From JAYEKL01 sp034660995 (GTDB lineage Bacteria; Patescibacteriota; Minisyncoccia; JAHIHE01; JAGLIN01), in the NCBI GenBank assembly GCA_034660995.1, contig JAYEKL010000079.1:1-10894 (forward strand): 10,894 nucleotides of DNA. The letters are read 5' to 3'. A program made the translations under genes and the position numbers. A model generated the notes under the pieces. That model was not told the origin of the DNA. It ran no database searches and saw only the letters and a program-made list of their open reading frames with translations. Shown one piece after another: positions 5,524-10,894 of this stretch (position 1 is the first letter of the stretch; each line of letters begins with the position of its first letter).

Positions 5524-5625
5524 TAGTAGGCTTTGAAGGTTTAATGAACTGTTTTTCACAATCAAACAGGAATCAGCTTTCTGATCTTTCTTTGCGCAGG
5601 TTGAATGTGAGTTAAAATTCATCAT
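5506..5625 (-). CDS. Leucine-rich leader peptide of leuA (attenuation ORF 1)
   Basis: A 39-codon ORF runs from ATG ATG (5620-5625) to TAG (5506-5508). Its C-terminus is SLNLQSLLNLLVS: six leucines in thirteen residues, four of them tandem CTA pairs, against one leucine in the first 27 codons. This is the classic signature of a leucine attenuation peptide. The first ATG lies six bases after a TATAAT box, so the transcript should begin at the start codon and be leaderless. Two small hairpins within the ORF (ATCAG/CTGAT and CTGTTT/AAACAG) could pause polymerase. The block ATTGTGAAAA is shared with leader 2. With leucyl-tRNA plentiful, the ribosome runs to the stop, leaves, and the terminator forms. 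When leucine is scarce, it stalls on the CTA codons, masks the terminator arm and leuA is read. The mechanism is inferred from layout. Confidence 0.88.
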   Translation of the reverse strand: MMNFNSHSTCAKKDQKADSCLIVKNSSLNLQSLLNLLVS

Positions 5626-5631
5626 AGTTGC

Positions 5632-5659
5632 ATTATAGCGTTTAAAATTAATAAGTCAA
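5632..5659 (-). promoter_or_regulatory. Promoter of the leuA attenuator transcript
   Basis: On the minus strand TTGACT (5654-5659) and a perfect TATAAT (5632-5637) are separated by 16 bases. It begins about ten bases after the stop codon of the gene at 5670-6458, and its expected start site coincides with the leader-peptide ATG. Confidence 0.8.
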
Positions 5660-5669
5660 GTCTCAAAAG

Positions 5670-6458
5670 TTAGATTGTCAATGGAAAATTTCTACTAGAG
5701 ATGAGATAAGCAATTAATAAAATAAGAGATACAACGAGATAAGCAATGATTAAAAAATTCTGTTTGAATTCACTTTTTTCTTTTTCAATATTATGTTTTT
5801 GAACAATTCTTTGTTCTTGAAGATATTTTTCTTGTGACCTTTTGGTGAATTTTTCATCAGTTTGGCTATGTAAGTTAGATCTATTATTAGGGAAGGACAG
5901 ATTTGATGAATTGGAAAATAATTTAAAAGGGCTTTTTGCTGGTGAATTAATAAGAATATTTTGTGATTGATTTGGCATTTTTGATTCTAATTTTTTAGAA
6001 AGTATATTTTGAACTTTTAAAGTATCGTCAATGCCAGTTTTTAACTTCAAATGTTCATTGGCTTTGCTAACAATAACAAAATCATCACCTACTATTTTAC
6101 TTATAGCAAAACCTAGAACTGGATTTGTTTTTGTGTAGGAATAAAAAGAAACCAATTCGTTCCAAGAAAAAAATCTTTTTCTGTTTTCTTTTAAATTATT
6201 AACAGTAATACCACTCTCGTCTATTTTGTATTTTTCTAAAGTTGCGCTATCGTTTTGTTTTAAATTGATATTTTGTTTCAAATTTATAATTTTAATTATC
6301 ACTATCACTATCACTATCATAAAAAAACCAAGTGACGGAAACAATAAAATAATTACGATAAAAGTGAATAAAAACTTTTTTAAATCGCACATTTTTGTTT
6401 TATATTGGTCTTGAGTTTCATTTATTTCCCATTCAAATGGTACTATTTGATTTTCCAT
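5670..6458 (-). CDS. Membrane protein with two helical regions and a possible PH-like domain
   Basis: I do not recognise this 262-aa protein with certainty. A hydrophobic region at about 27-60 is long enough for two helices (LFTFIVIILLFPSLGFF, then the repetitive IVIVIVIIKII). A domain at about 73-160 has the beta-rich look of a bacterial PH (DUF304/YcxB-like) domain: YKIDESGITV, FFSWNELVSFYSY, GDDFVIVSKANEHLKLKTG, then a helical NILSKKL. A polar, Ser/Asn/Gln-rich linker covers about 160-230, and a final helix lies at about 235-255. The PH-like reading is inference from pattern. The ATG has no Shine-Dalgarno sequence. A TATAAT at 6512-6517 inside a repeat copy may be its -10, without a good -35. 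Six-base tandem repeats encode the IVIVIV stretch. No terminator separates it from the leuA leader promoter. Confidence 0.72.
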   Translation of the reverse strand: MENQIVPFEWEINETQDQYKTKMCDLKKFLFTFIVIILLFPSLGFFMIVIVIVIIKIINLKQNINLKQNDSATLEKYKIDESGITVNNLKENRKRFFSWNELVSFYSYTKTNPVLGFAISKIVGDDFVIVSKANEHLKLKTGIDDTLKVQNILSKKLESKMPNQSQNILINSPAKSPFKLFSNSSNLSFPNNRSNLHSQTDEKFTKRSQEKYLQEQRIVQKHNIEKEKSEFKQNFLIIAYLVVSLILLIAYLISSRNFPLTI

Positions 6459-6476
6459 TTTTATAATTTAATATTC

Positions 6477-6580
6477 TTCGACCTTGTGGAGAAGTTATAC
6501 GCATAGAAGTTATTATATGCAATAGCTCTCCATAAAGTCGAACAATATAGTTAAGTAGGGTCTGCTGATTTTTTATAATT
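6477..6580 (+). repeat. Dispersed palindromic repeat, copy A
   Basis: The order of blocks is TTCGACCTTGTGGAGAAG, an ATACGCATAGAA core, CTCTCCATAAAGTCGAAC, then TAGGGTCTGCTGATTTTTTA. The first and third blocks form an imperfect inverted repeat. The same order recurs in plus orientation at 8661-8750, and its parts in minus orientation at 3333-3414 and 3587-3750. It fills most of the gap between the divergent gene at 5670-6458 and murJ. Confidence 0.75.
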
Positions 6581-6630
6581 ACATTTTAGCATTTTTAAAA
6601 AATTTTGTCACTCTATATTATTTTAATTTT

Positions 6631-6659
6631 TTGCTGATTATGCGATTTTGTTATATTAT
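6631..6659 (+). promoter_or_regulatory. Promoter of murJ
   Basis: TTGCTG (6631-6636) and TATTAT (6654-6659) are separated by 17 bases. Transcription would start near 6666, about 34 bases before the murJ ATG. Confidence 0.55.
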
Positions 6660-6699
6660 AAACAATATGATGATTGGTTGATAATAATAAAATTATTGA

Positions 6700-8310
6700 A
6701 TGATAAAAAAGTTAATAAATGGAAAAATAAATTCTATAACCGCGGCCGCGCTTATTTTGGCAGTAGCATCACTTACTAGTAAACTTTTAGGCTTATTTCG
6801 CGACAGAATTCTTGCTAGCTCTTTTGGGTTCGGAAGCGAATTGGATATTTATTATGTCGCTTTTAGAATACCAGATTTTATTTTTAATATCGTTGTTCTT
6901 GGCGCTCTTTCTGCTGGTTTTATACCGGTTTTTACCAAATTAGTTTCAGAAAAGAAAGAAAAGGAAGCCTTTAAAACAGCCAATGCAGTATTAAATTTAA
7001 TTTTTGTAGTTCTTGTTTTTTTGTGTCTAATTGGGATTATTTTTACACCAAGCTTAATTAATCTTTTAGCGCCAGGATTTGACGCGGACAAAAAAGAAAC
7101 GACAGTTCAATTAACGCGTGTTATGTTTTTAAGTCCGATATTTTTGCTTTTAAGCAGTGTTACTGGCGGGATCCTTCAGTCTTATAAAAGGTTCTTTATT
7201 TATTCTATTTCCCCTATTATGTACAATATTGGAATAATAATAGGGGCAATTTATTTTGTGCGTTGGTGGGGACTCATAGGGCTTGCCTGGGGAGTAGCTC
7301 TTGGGTCTTTTTTACATTTTGCAATTCAAATTTCAATAGTTAAAAAATTAGGATTTAGTTACCAGTGGATTATAGACTTTAAAGACAAAGGAGTAAGAAA
7401 AATAATAAAAATGATGATTCCGAGAACGCTTACTCTCGTCACGGTACAAGTTAACCTTATCGTTATAACTATAATTGCTTCAACACTTTCTGAAGGAAGT
7501 TTGGCTGTTTTTAATATTGCGAATAATTTACAAAGTTTTCCTCTTGGTCTTTTTGCTATCTCATTTGCCATTGCTTCTTTTCCAACACTTTCGTCTCTAA
7601 GTGGAAAAGAAAATAGAGAAGAATTTGCAAAAAATTTAACAATAACGGCAAGGCAGATATTATTTTTCATAATTCCTGTCAGTATTCTACTTATTGTGCT
7701 TCGCGCTCAAATTGTTCGTGTTATATACGGAACAGGAAAGATCGGCTGGGAGGAAACAATTCTGCTTTTTGATGTTCTGGCAGTTTTTGCAATAAGTTTA
7801 TTTGCGCAGGGGCTTATTCCCCTCTTCTCTCGCGCTTTTTGGGCTCTTCATAATGCCAAGACTCCTTTTCTAGCCTCGCTTGCGAGCGTTATTATAAATA
7901 TTATTCTTGCTTTTTGGTTCTCAAAACAATATGGGATCGTTGGACTTGTTGGAGCATTTTCAATCTCGTCAATAATAAATGCTTTACTATTATATTATTT
8001 AATTAACAAAGAAACAGATTTTATCTGTCATAATAAGATTTATAAACCACTTCTAAAAATATCAGCGGCTTCTATAATTGCTGGATATGTTTGTTATAAG
8101 TTTTTATATTTAATAGAACCGTTTCTAAATACAGATACTGGATTTGGACTTTTAGCGCAAGGATTTCTTGCCGGACTTGCCGGACTTATCACCTATTGTG
8201 TTTTAAGTTGGAAGCTTGAAGTTAAAGAATTTATGATCTTCAAGAATTCAATTCAGAAAAGATTATTTAAGACAAAAATTGAAACCACAGAGATTATAAG
8301 TGAGGAGTAG
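6700..8310 (+). CDS. murJ: Lipid II flippase MurJ (MVF/MOP superfamily)
   Basis: MurJ moves lipid II, the peptidoglycan precursor, across the cytoplasmic membrane. The 536-aa protein is hydrophobic throughout with about 14 predicted helices, as in the family. Recognisable segments are SKLLGLFRDRILASSFG (about 27-43), YYVAFRIPDFIFN (about 51-63), GALSAGFIPVF (about 68-78), GGILQSYKRFFIYSISPIMY, the IPRTLTLVTVQVN segment opening the C-lobe, and NLQSFPLGLFAISFAIASFP. R34 matches the conserved arginine of the GFARD motif in E. coli MurJ. The E. coli arginine pair after FKLPNLL is replaced by F-N here (from memory of that sequence). The final 30 residues form a charged cytoplasmic tail. There is no Shine-Dalgarno sequence before the ATG; upstream ATGs at 6667 and 6670 run into a stop. 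It is the only confident plus-strand gene and appears monocistronic. Confidence 0.95.
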   Translation: MIKKLINGKINSITAAALILAVASLTSKLLGLFRDRILASSFGFGSELDIYYVAFRIPDFIFNIVVLGALSAGFIPVFTKLVSEKKEKEAFKTANAVLNLIFVVLVFLCLIGIIFTPSLINLLAPGFDADKKETTVQLTRVMFLSPIFLLLSSVTGGILQSYKRFFIYSISPIMYNIGIIIGAIYFVRWWGLIGLAWGVALGSFLHFAIQISIVKKLGFSYQWIIDFKDKGVRKIIKMMIPRTLTLVTVQVNLIVITIIASTLSEGSLAVFNIANNLQSFPLGLFAISFAIASFPTLSSLSGKENREEFAKNLTITARQILFFIIPVSILLIVLRAQIVRVIYGTGKIGWEETILLFDVLAVFAISLFAQGLIPLFSRAFWALHNAKTPFLASLASVIINIILAFWFSKQYGIVGLVGAFSISSIINALLLYYLINKETDFICHNKIYKPLLKISAASIIAGYVCYKFLYLIEPFLNTDTGFGLLAQGFLAGLAGLITYCVLSWKLEVKEFMIFKNSIQKRLFKTKIETTEIISEE

Positions 8311-8351
8311 AATATAATTTATCGTATAGGAATTTCAATTTTTATATTTTG

Positions 8352-8378
8352 TAGAGACGAGGAATTGCCTCGTTTCTA
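8352..8378 (+). repeat. 11-bp hairpin downstream of murJ
   Basis: TAGAGACGAGG pairs with CCTCGTTTCTA over a 5-base loop, with one G-T pair. It lies about 40 bases after the murJ stop and could end or stabilise that transcript, but no T run follows, so it is not called a terminator. Confidence 0.5.
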
Positions 8379-8407
8379 TCCAAGCGCAGAATTTGAGACG
8401 ATCAATT

Positions 8408-8555
8408 CGTTGGCTCCATAGTCCCCCCGCATCGCAGTGCGGGGCATGTGGAGCCTTTTGTAATTTCAAACTTTGTAAAAAGAGACATCGTTGGCTTCAT
8501 AGTGGCGATAGCCCTGTGGAGCCTATTGCGATTTCAAACTTTATGAGAAGAGATT
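8408..8555 (+). repeat. Tandem structured repeat, two units
   Basis: Two units of roughly 80 and 67 bases each read CGTTGGCT(C/T)CATAGT, a variable GC-rich hairpin, TGGAGCC, then a TTTCAAACTTT block and an AGAGA end. In unit 1, GGCTCCA/TGGAGCC (8412-8418, 8449-8455) encloses CCCCGCA/TGCGGGG (8425-8431, 8438-8444). In unit 2, GGCTTCA/TGGAGCC (8493-8499, 8517-8523) encloses GGC/GCC. The stems are kept while the inner part differs, as in a selected structure or a mobile palindrome. ORFs crossing it are by-products. Confidence 0.65.
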
Positions 8556-8586
8556 TAAAAAAATCCTGCGTTCCAATACGTTTTAG

Positions 8587-8750
8587 TTCTCCATAAAGTC
8601 GAACAATATAATAAGTATTAAGTATCTAGTATTAAGTATTAAACATCCCACTTAATATTTTTTGACCTTGTGGAGAAGTAGCATGCGTAGAGTTTTCTAT
8701 AAGGTCGAACAGTATAATAAGTAGAGTCTGCTGATTTTCTTATAATTTTC
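8587..8750 (+). repeat. Dispersed palindromic repeats, copies C and B in tandem
   Basis: Copy C (8587-8660) holds TTCTCCATAAAGTCGAACAA, then TAAGTATTAAGTATCTAGTA and ACATCCCACTTAATAT. Copy B (8661-8750) holds TTTGACCTTGTGGAGAAGTA, a GCATGCGTAGA core, TTCTATAAGGTCGAACAG, and TAGAGTCTGCTGATTTTC. Together they show the full block order of the family. After 8750 a degenerate CCTCCAGAGAGAGG part of the foldback seen in copy E continues to about 8800. Confidence 0.72.
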
Positions 8751-8814
8751 CTCCAGAGAGAGGTTGGGAGTGTATTAAATTATCAACTAAGAGAATTATC
8801 CTGAACTTGATTAT

Positions 8815-8863
8815 AAAAAAACAGGACGGGAATTGAATCAAGCGCTGATCCAATTTCCCGCCC
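8815..8863 (-). terminator. Strong intrinsic terminator of the secreted-protein operon
   Basis: On the minus strand GGGCGGG (8857-8863) pairs with CCCGTCC (8824-8830), and the stem continues inward (AAATTG/CAATT, ATCA/TGAT) to a short loop. TG and seven T follow (8815-8821). It lies about 30 bases beyond the stop codon of the 352-aa gene. Confidence 0.88.
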
Positions 8864-8876
8864 ATAAATCATTTGG

Positions 8877-8900
8877 GAGTTGAATAAGTTTATTCAACTC
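8877..8900 (-). repeat. 11-bp hairpin spanning the stop codon of the 352-aa gene
   Basis: GAGTTGAATAA (8877-8887) and TTATTCAACTC (8890-8900) are perfectly complementary with only two bases between. The TGA stop codon of the secreted-protein gene (8894-8896) lies within the arm. It sits immediately before the terminator at 8815-8863. Confidence 0.65.
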
Positions 8901-9952
8901 TTGATTTTGCTTATGATGAAATTCCACATATCATCATTAAGCTGGTCTATTTTAGACCAAGTCCAGTTATCATTAGTTTTCTCTTCTGGCATGTCAATTG
9001 GTTTTGTTGCTCTTGAGAGATTAATTGCGACTATCGTTTCAACGGTAGTAGCAATCTCGCTATTGTTAACTGTTTCATTAACTGTAGTCGTGTTGGCTAC
9101 TCTATTCTCAGTAGTTTTAGGTATCTCCACTACCAATTGAAACGGCAAACTGGCTTTCAGATCAGTCCCTTCTTCTTCCAGTTGCAATTTCGCTTTATAC
9201 ATGTTCTCAATGCTTGAACATGGAACATTTGCTGTGAGTAGCGGAATCGGAATTATGGTGAACGGTAGAAATGTTTGGTTATCAAAATCCCAGCTTTTGG
9301 GTTTTGACATCTCTACCCTGATTTCCTCCGGGTAAGAGAAGAAAACATCTGGCAACGATGTTTCAAACTCAACATCGTAAACCTTTTTGCTACTGACATC
9401 TCCAGCAATGTCTAGTAGCATAACAATTACCGATGGCTTTCCTGCTTCAACAGTGAATGTGTCCGGCTTTGCTGGAGGAAGCTCCAGCTTGAGAATGTCC
9501 GGTTTCCACGATGGAGCGGAAATCTCAACATTCTTCGTCACTGGCAGGTTAATCGCTATCTTTTTAGTGATAACCTGCTCTTCCGTTGTAACATTCAGAG
9601 TCCAGACCTGCTGTCCCAGTTCGTTTCCAGCTGGGACGGTGAAGCAGAATATTTGGATACGAAGCTCATTTGCCTCAATCTTTATATTCTCTTCTTCTCT
9701 GTAATTTCCCCAGTAACGATTATCGTCAATGCGATGATCGCGATTTGGAGAAATAGATAGAGTAACCGTTATTGGAACATCCGCTTTGTTCCACAATTTT
9801 ACTATTCCGTATGCCAAATGATCTTCTTTAGCGTACGGAATTGCCGTACCGTTTATCACGGCGATATCCAGTTCTTCTGCTGCTGTCGTAGTTGAAACAC
9901 CGCTCAATAGAGCCAGTGTCAACACTAAAAACAGAATATTTCTTTCAAACAT
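8894..9952 (-). CDS. Secreted beta-rich protein of unknown function
   Basis: The 352-aa protein begins with a classical signal peptide: R4, a hydrophobic core at about 5-18, and a likely cleavage near TTTAAEE (about 21-27). Two beta-sandwich-like regions follow, about 28-142 (GIVKLWNKADVPITVTLSIS, WTLNVTTEEQVITKKIAINL) and about 148-278 (FTVEAGKPSVIVMLLDIAG, FPFQLVVEI-type strands), resembling Ig-like or NEW3-type extracellular modules. That resemblance is by eye. A Thr/Asn-rich spacer (ANTTTVNETVNNSE, about 286-299) leads to a Trp-containing amphipathic C-terminus (NWTWSKIDQLNDDMWNFI). Two cysteines in the mature part (C103, C245) could form a disulphide. No sortase signal or C-terminal membrane anchor is evident. 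Its ATG immediately follows the TGA of the upstream gene (TGAATG) with AAGGTGAG as ribosome binding site, so translation is probably coupled. Function unknown; cell-surface interaction is a guess. Confidence 0.82.
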   Translation of the reverse strand: MFERNILFLVLTLALLSGVSTTTAAEELDIAVINGTAIPYAKEDHLAYGIVKLWNKADVPITVTLSISPNRDHRIDDNRYWGNYREEENIKIEANELRIQIFCFTVPAGNELGQQVWTLNVTTEEQVITKKIAINLPVTKNVEISAPSWKPDILKLELPPAKPDTFTVEAGKPSVIVMLLDIAGDVSSKKVYDVEFETSLPDVFFSYPEEIRVEMSKPKSWDFDNQTFLPFTIIPIPLLTANVPCSSIENMYKAKLQLEEEGTDLKASLPFQLVVEIPKTTENRVANTTTVNETVNNSEIATTVETIVAINLSRATKPIDMPEEKTNDNWTWSKIDQLNDDMWNFIISKIKS

Positions 9953-10429
9953 TCATCTCACCTTCTTTGCTATTCCTTCTTTGAACAGTTCTTTCGGGTT
10001 GCTCATTTCTATCCTATTCGTAAAATATGCAATAGTAAAAGAAATAAGTAACAGCTCTACTTCCTTCTCGTAGAATGCTTCTCTTCCACTTACATATTCA
10101 TCAAGAATGTCCTTTCCTGCGTAAACAATTTGATGAAATATTTTCGGAGTTCTGTTTTCCTGCGAGGATATTGACAGGATAGTTCCTGCCTCGGAAAACA
10201 CTTGCAGGTTTTTATCCATTTCTTCCATGAAAAGAGTTCTTGCTATTTCAAGATATTTTTCAAGTAGGATTCTTTCGCCTTTCTGATTGGAAGCGTCTTG
10301 GTATATCTGTTTAAGATATATTTGGGAAGTTAATTTCCCAAATATATTCTCGGTATCTATCATAATCATATATAATTCACCTATTCTTTTTTGGTCTATC
10401 CTTCCTAGCTTCATCAATGGGGCTTCCAT
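9953..10429 (-). CDS. Small helical cytoplasmic protein of unknown function
   Basis: I do not recognise this 158-aa protein. It appears almost wholly alpha-helical and charged (QKRIGELYMIMIDTENIF, ILLEKYLEIARTLFMEEMDK, EVELLLISFTIAYFTNRI), with no signal peptide. The segment at about 122-136 is hydrophobic but too short to be a confident membrane helix. The ATG has GGAG only four bases upstream. An alternative ATG is codon 6. The frame is open for 16 codons above the chosen ATG, with protein-like coding (EWNKAINSAVWSE) but no ATG, GTG or TTG, back to a TAA, so an unusual start or decayed N-terminus is possible. It is the first gene of a two-gene operon with the secreted protein and is preceded by a leader of about 340 bases. 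Base composition looks less AT-rich than murJ. Confidence 0.75.
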   Translation of the reverse strand: MEAPLMKLGRIDQKRIGELYMIMIDTENIFGKLTSQIYLKQIYQDASNQKGERILLEKYLEIARTLFMEEMDKNLQVFSEAGTILSISSQENRTPKIFHQIVYAGKDILDEYVSGREAFYEKEVELLLISFTIAYFTNRIEMSNPKELFKEGIAKKVR

Positions 10430-10474
10430 TTCGCTCCAGACAGCCGAGTTGATTGCTTTATTCCATTCTTGGGA

Positions 10475-10501
10475 GGGTTAGTGGTAAGTTACTACTAACC
10501 C
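10475..10501 (-). promoter_or_regulatory. Hairpin in the 5' leader close to the 158-aa gene
   Basis: GGGTTAGT (10475-10482) and ACTAACCC (10494-10501) are perfectly complementary around an 11-base loop. It lies about 45 bases before the ATG at 10429. No T run follows on the minus strand, so it is more likely an mRNA structure than a terminator. Confidence 0.5.
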
Positions 10502-10550
10502 TTTCTCAAAAGTGGACTTATTGAAACAAACATCTCAGCGGTCTGGAGAA

Positions 10551-10570
10551 TTTAGTTTTCAAAGAACTTT
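10551..10570 (-). promoter_or_regulatory. boxA-like antitermination element
   Basis: The minus strand reads AAAGTTCTTTGAAAACTAAA. GTTCTTTGAAAACT is the form of boxA (NusB-NusE binding) found in rRNA operon leaders and spacers of many Gram-positive bacteria. Here it lies in the leader of a protein operon. It also follows a hairpin (TCAAGTC/GACTTGA, 10581-10597). The match was made from memory of rRNA leaders. Confidence 0.5.
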
Positions 10571-10594
10571 TTCCGTTGGTTCAAGTCTCTGACT

Positions 10595-10665
10595 TGAGTC
10601 ACTTATTTTTCTTCTTTCAATCTATAATTCTTTTAAATTATAGATTGAAAAAAGGAAAAGACTCA
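10595..10665 (-). repeat. Long stem in the 5' leader of the two-gene operon
   Basis: A perfect 15-bp stem, TTTCAATCTATAATT (10615-10629) with AATTATAGATTGAAA (10636-10650), is extended outward by mostly paired purine/pyrimidine tracts and closed by TGAGTC (10595-10600) with GACTCA (10660-10665). The whole is a near-continuous helix of about 30 bp with a six-base loop, the size of a double-strand-specific ribonuclease substrate. Confidence 0.65.
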
Positions 10666-10779
10666 GATTAAATTATTTTTTTTGAAAACTTATTTAATTG
10701 TTTTTGTCCTCAGTTCTTATACTTTTTAGAAAGAACATTAATGACATCTTTTCTGTCTTCTCTTATTCCCAAACAAACT

Positions 10780-10808
10780 AGTATAGCACAAAAAGTAATT
10801 ATTGTCTA
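10780..10808 (-). promoter_or_regulatory. Promoter of the 158-aa/secreted-protein operon
   Basis: On the minus strand TAGACA (10803-10808) and TATACT (10780-10785) are 17 bases apart, with TGC immediately before the -10 giving an extended -10 match. The start would be near 10773, leaving a leader of about 340 bases that holds the long stem, boxA-like element and hairpins. Beyond 10808 to the window end nothing was recognised. Confidence 0.68.
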
Positions 10809-10894
10809 TAGCTTCGGACTGTTTTAAATAGTAATATTTGTAAATAGTGTGATTATCTTTATTTATAGCCTTTAATCTTACATCTATTGTCGTC

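Noticed and set aside
5443..5640. T-box or leucine riboswitch upstream of leuA
   Set aside because: No T-box sequence (AGGGUGGNACCGCG type) or specifier loop is seen, while an intact leucine-rich ORF overlapping the terminator explains the region better.
8408..8555. Integron attC site or CRISPR repeat
   Set aside because: The repeat lacks the attC core site pattern (GTTRRRY with its partner) and there are only two unequal units, with no regular spacers and no cas or integrase gene nearby.
8393..8596. Plus-strand 67-codon ORF after murJ
   Set aside because: It lies entirely within the tandem structured repeats; its repeated peptide parts (RWLHS) come from the repeated DNA.
10571..10600. tRNA-like T arm (GGTTCAAGTC) on the plus strand
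   Set aside because: No acceptor, D or anticodon arm can be placed around it; the sequence is part of a simple hairpin.
10430..10894. Start of an rRNA operon
   Set aside because: A boxA-like motif is present, but no 16S or 23S sequence follows; two protein genes do.

Overview
The window looks like chromosomal DNA of a Patescibacteria (Candidate Phyla Radiation) bacterium. The signs are an AT-rich genome, a MurJ of the long CPR style, a DUF95/SpoIIM-type membrane protein, a tRNA without encoded CCA, several orphan membrane or secreted proteins, and TGA used as an ordinary stop. This lineage call is inferred from protein character, not from a marker-gene search. Nearly everything is transcribed from the minus strand; murJ is the only confident plus-strand gene.

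Layout, left to right. (1) 134-918: an orphan two-helix membrane protein with a consensus promoter, a hairpin-rich 5' leader and a terminator that overlaps its stop codon. (2) 965-1069: tRNA-Ala(CGC) with its promoter directly in front. (3) 1153-1784: a SpoIIM/DUF95 membrane protein, probably with a leaderless mRNA. (4) 1793-3263: a stand-alone LeuA C-terminal (leucine-sensing) domain gene, a possible 34-codon ORF, and far upstream a promoter, a short leader peptide and an attenuator terminator. (5) 3333-3750: dispersed palindromic repeats and a perfect 31-bp hairpin. (6) 3759-5659: full-length 2-isopropylmalate synthase (leuA), preceded by a second promoter, leucine-rich leader peptide and attenuator. 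(7) 5670-6458: a two-helix membrane protein with a possible PH-like domain. (8) 6477-8310: a repeat copy, then murJ. (9) 8352-8750: a repeat-only region. (10) 8815-10808: a two-gene unit (158-aa helical protein plus a secreted beta-rich protein) behind a long structured leader with an rRNA-like boxA.

The most interesting system is the pair of ribosome-mediated attenuators on the two leuA-family genes. Each has a consensus promoter and a short ORF ending in branched-chain-residue codons (SLNLQSLLNLLVS-stop for leuA; IVKISLLIK-stop for the regulatory-domain gene). In both, the tandem CTA leucine codons lie inside the 5' arm of an intrinsic terminator hairpin. A ribosome stalled there for lack of leucyl-tRNA would itself prevent the terminator from forming. 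The controlled genes are a complete LeuA and a separate LeuA allosteric domain, suggesting expression and possibly feedback control of isopropylmalate synthase are split between two transcripts. No leuB, leuC or leuD lies in the window.

The repeat families around leuA and murJ, and the boxA-bearing leader, are secondary points of interest. Promoter, terminator and fold assignments were made by eye; no folding energies or database searches were run.
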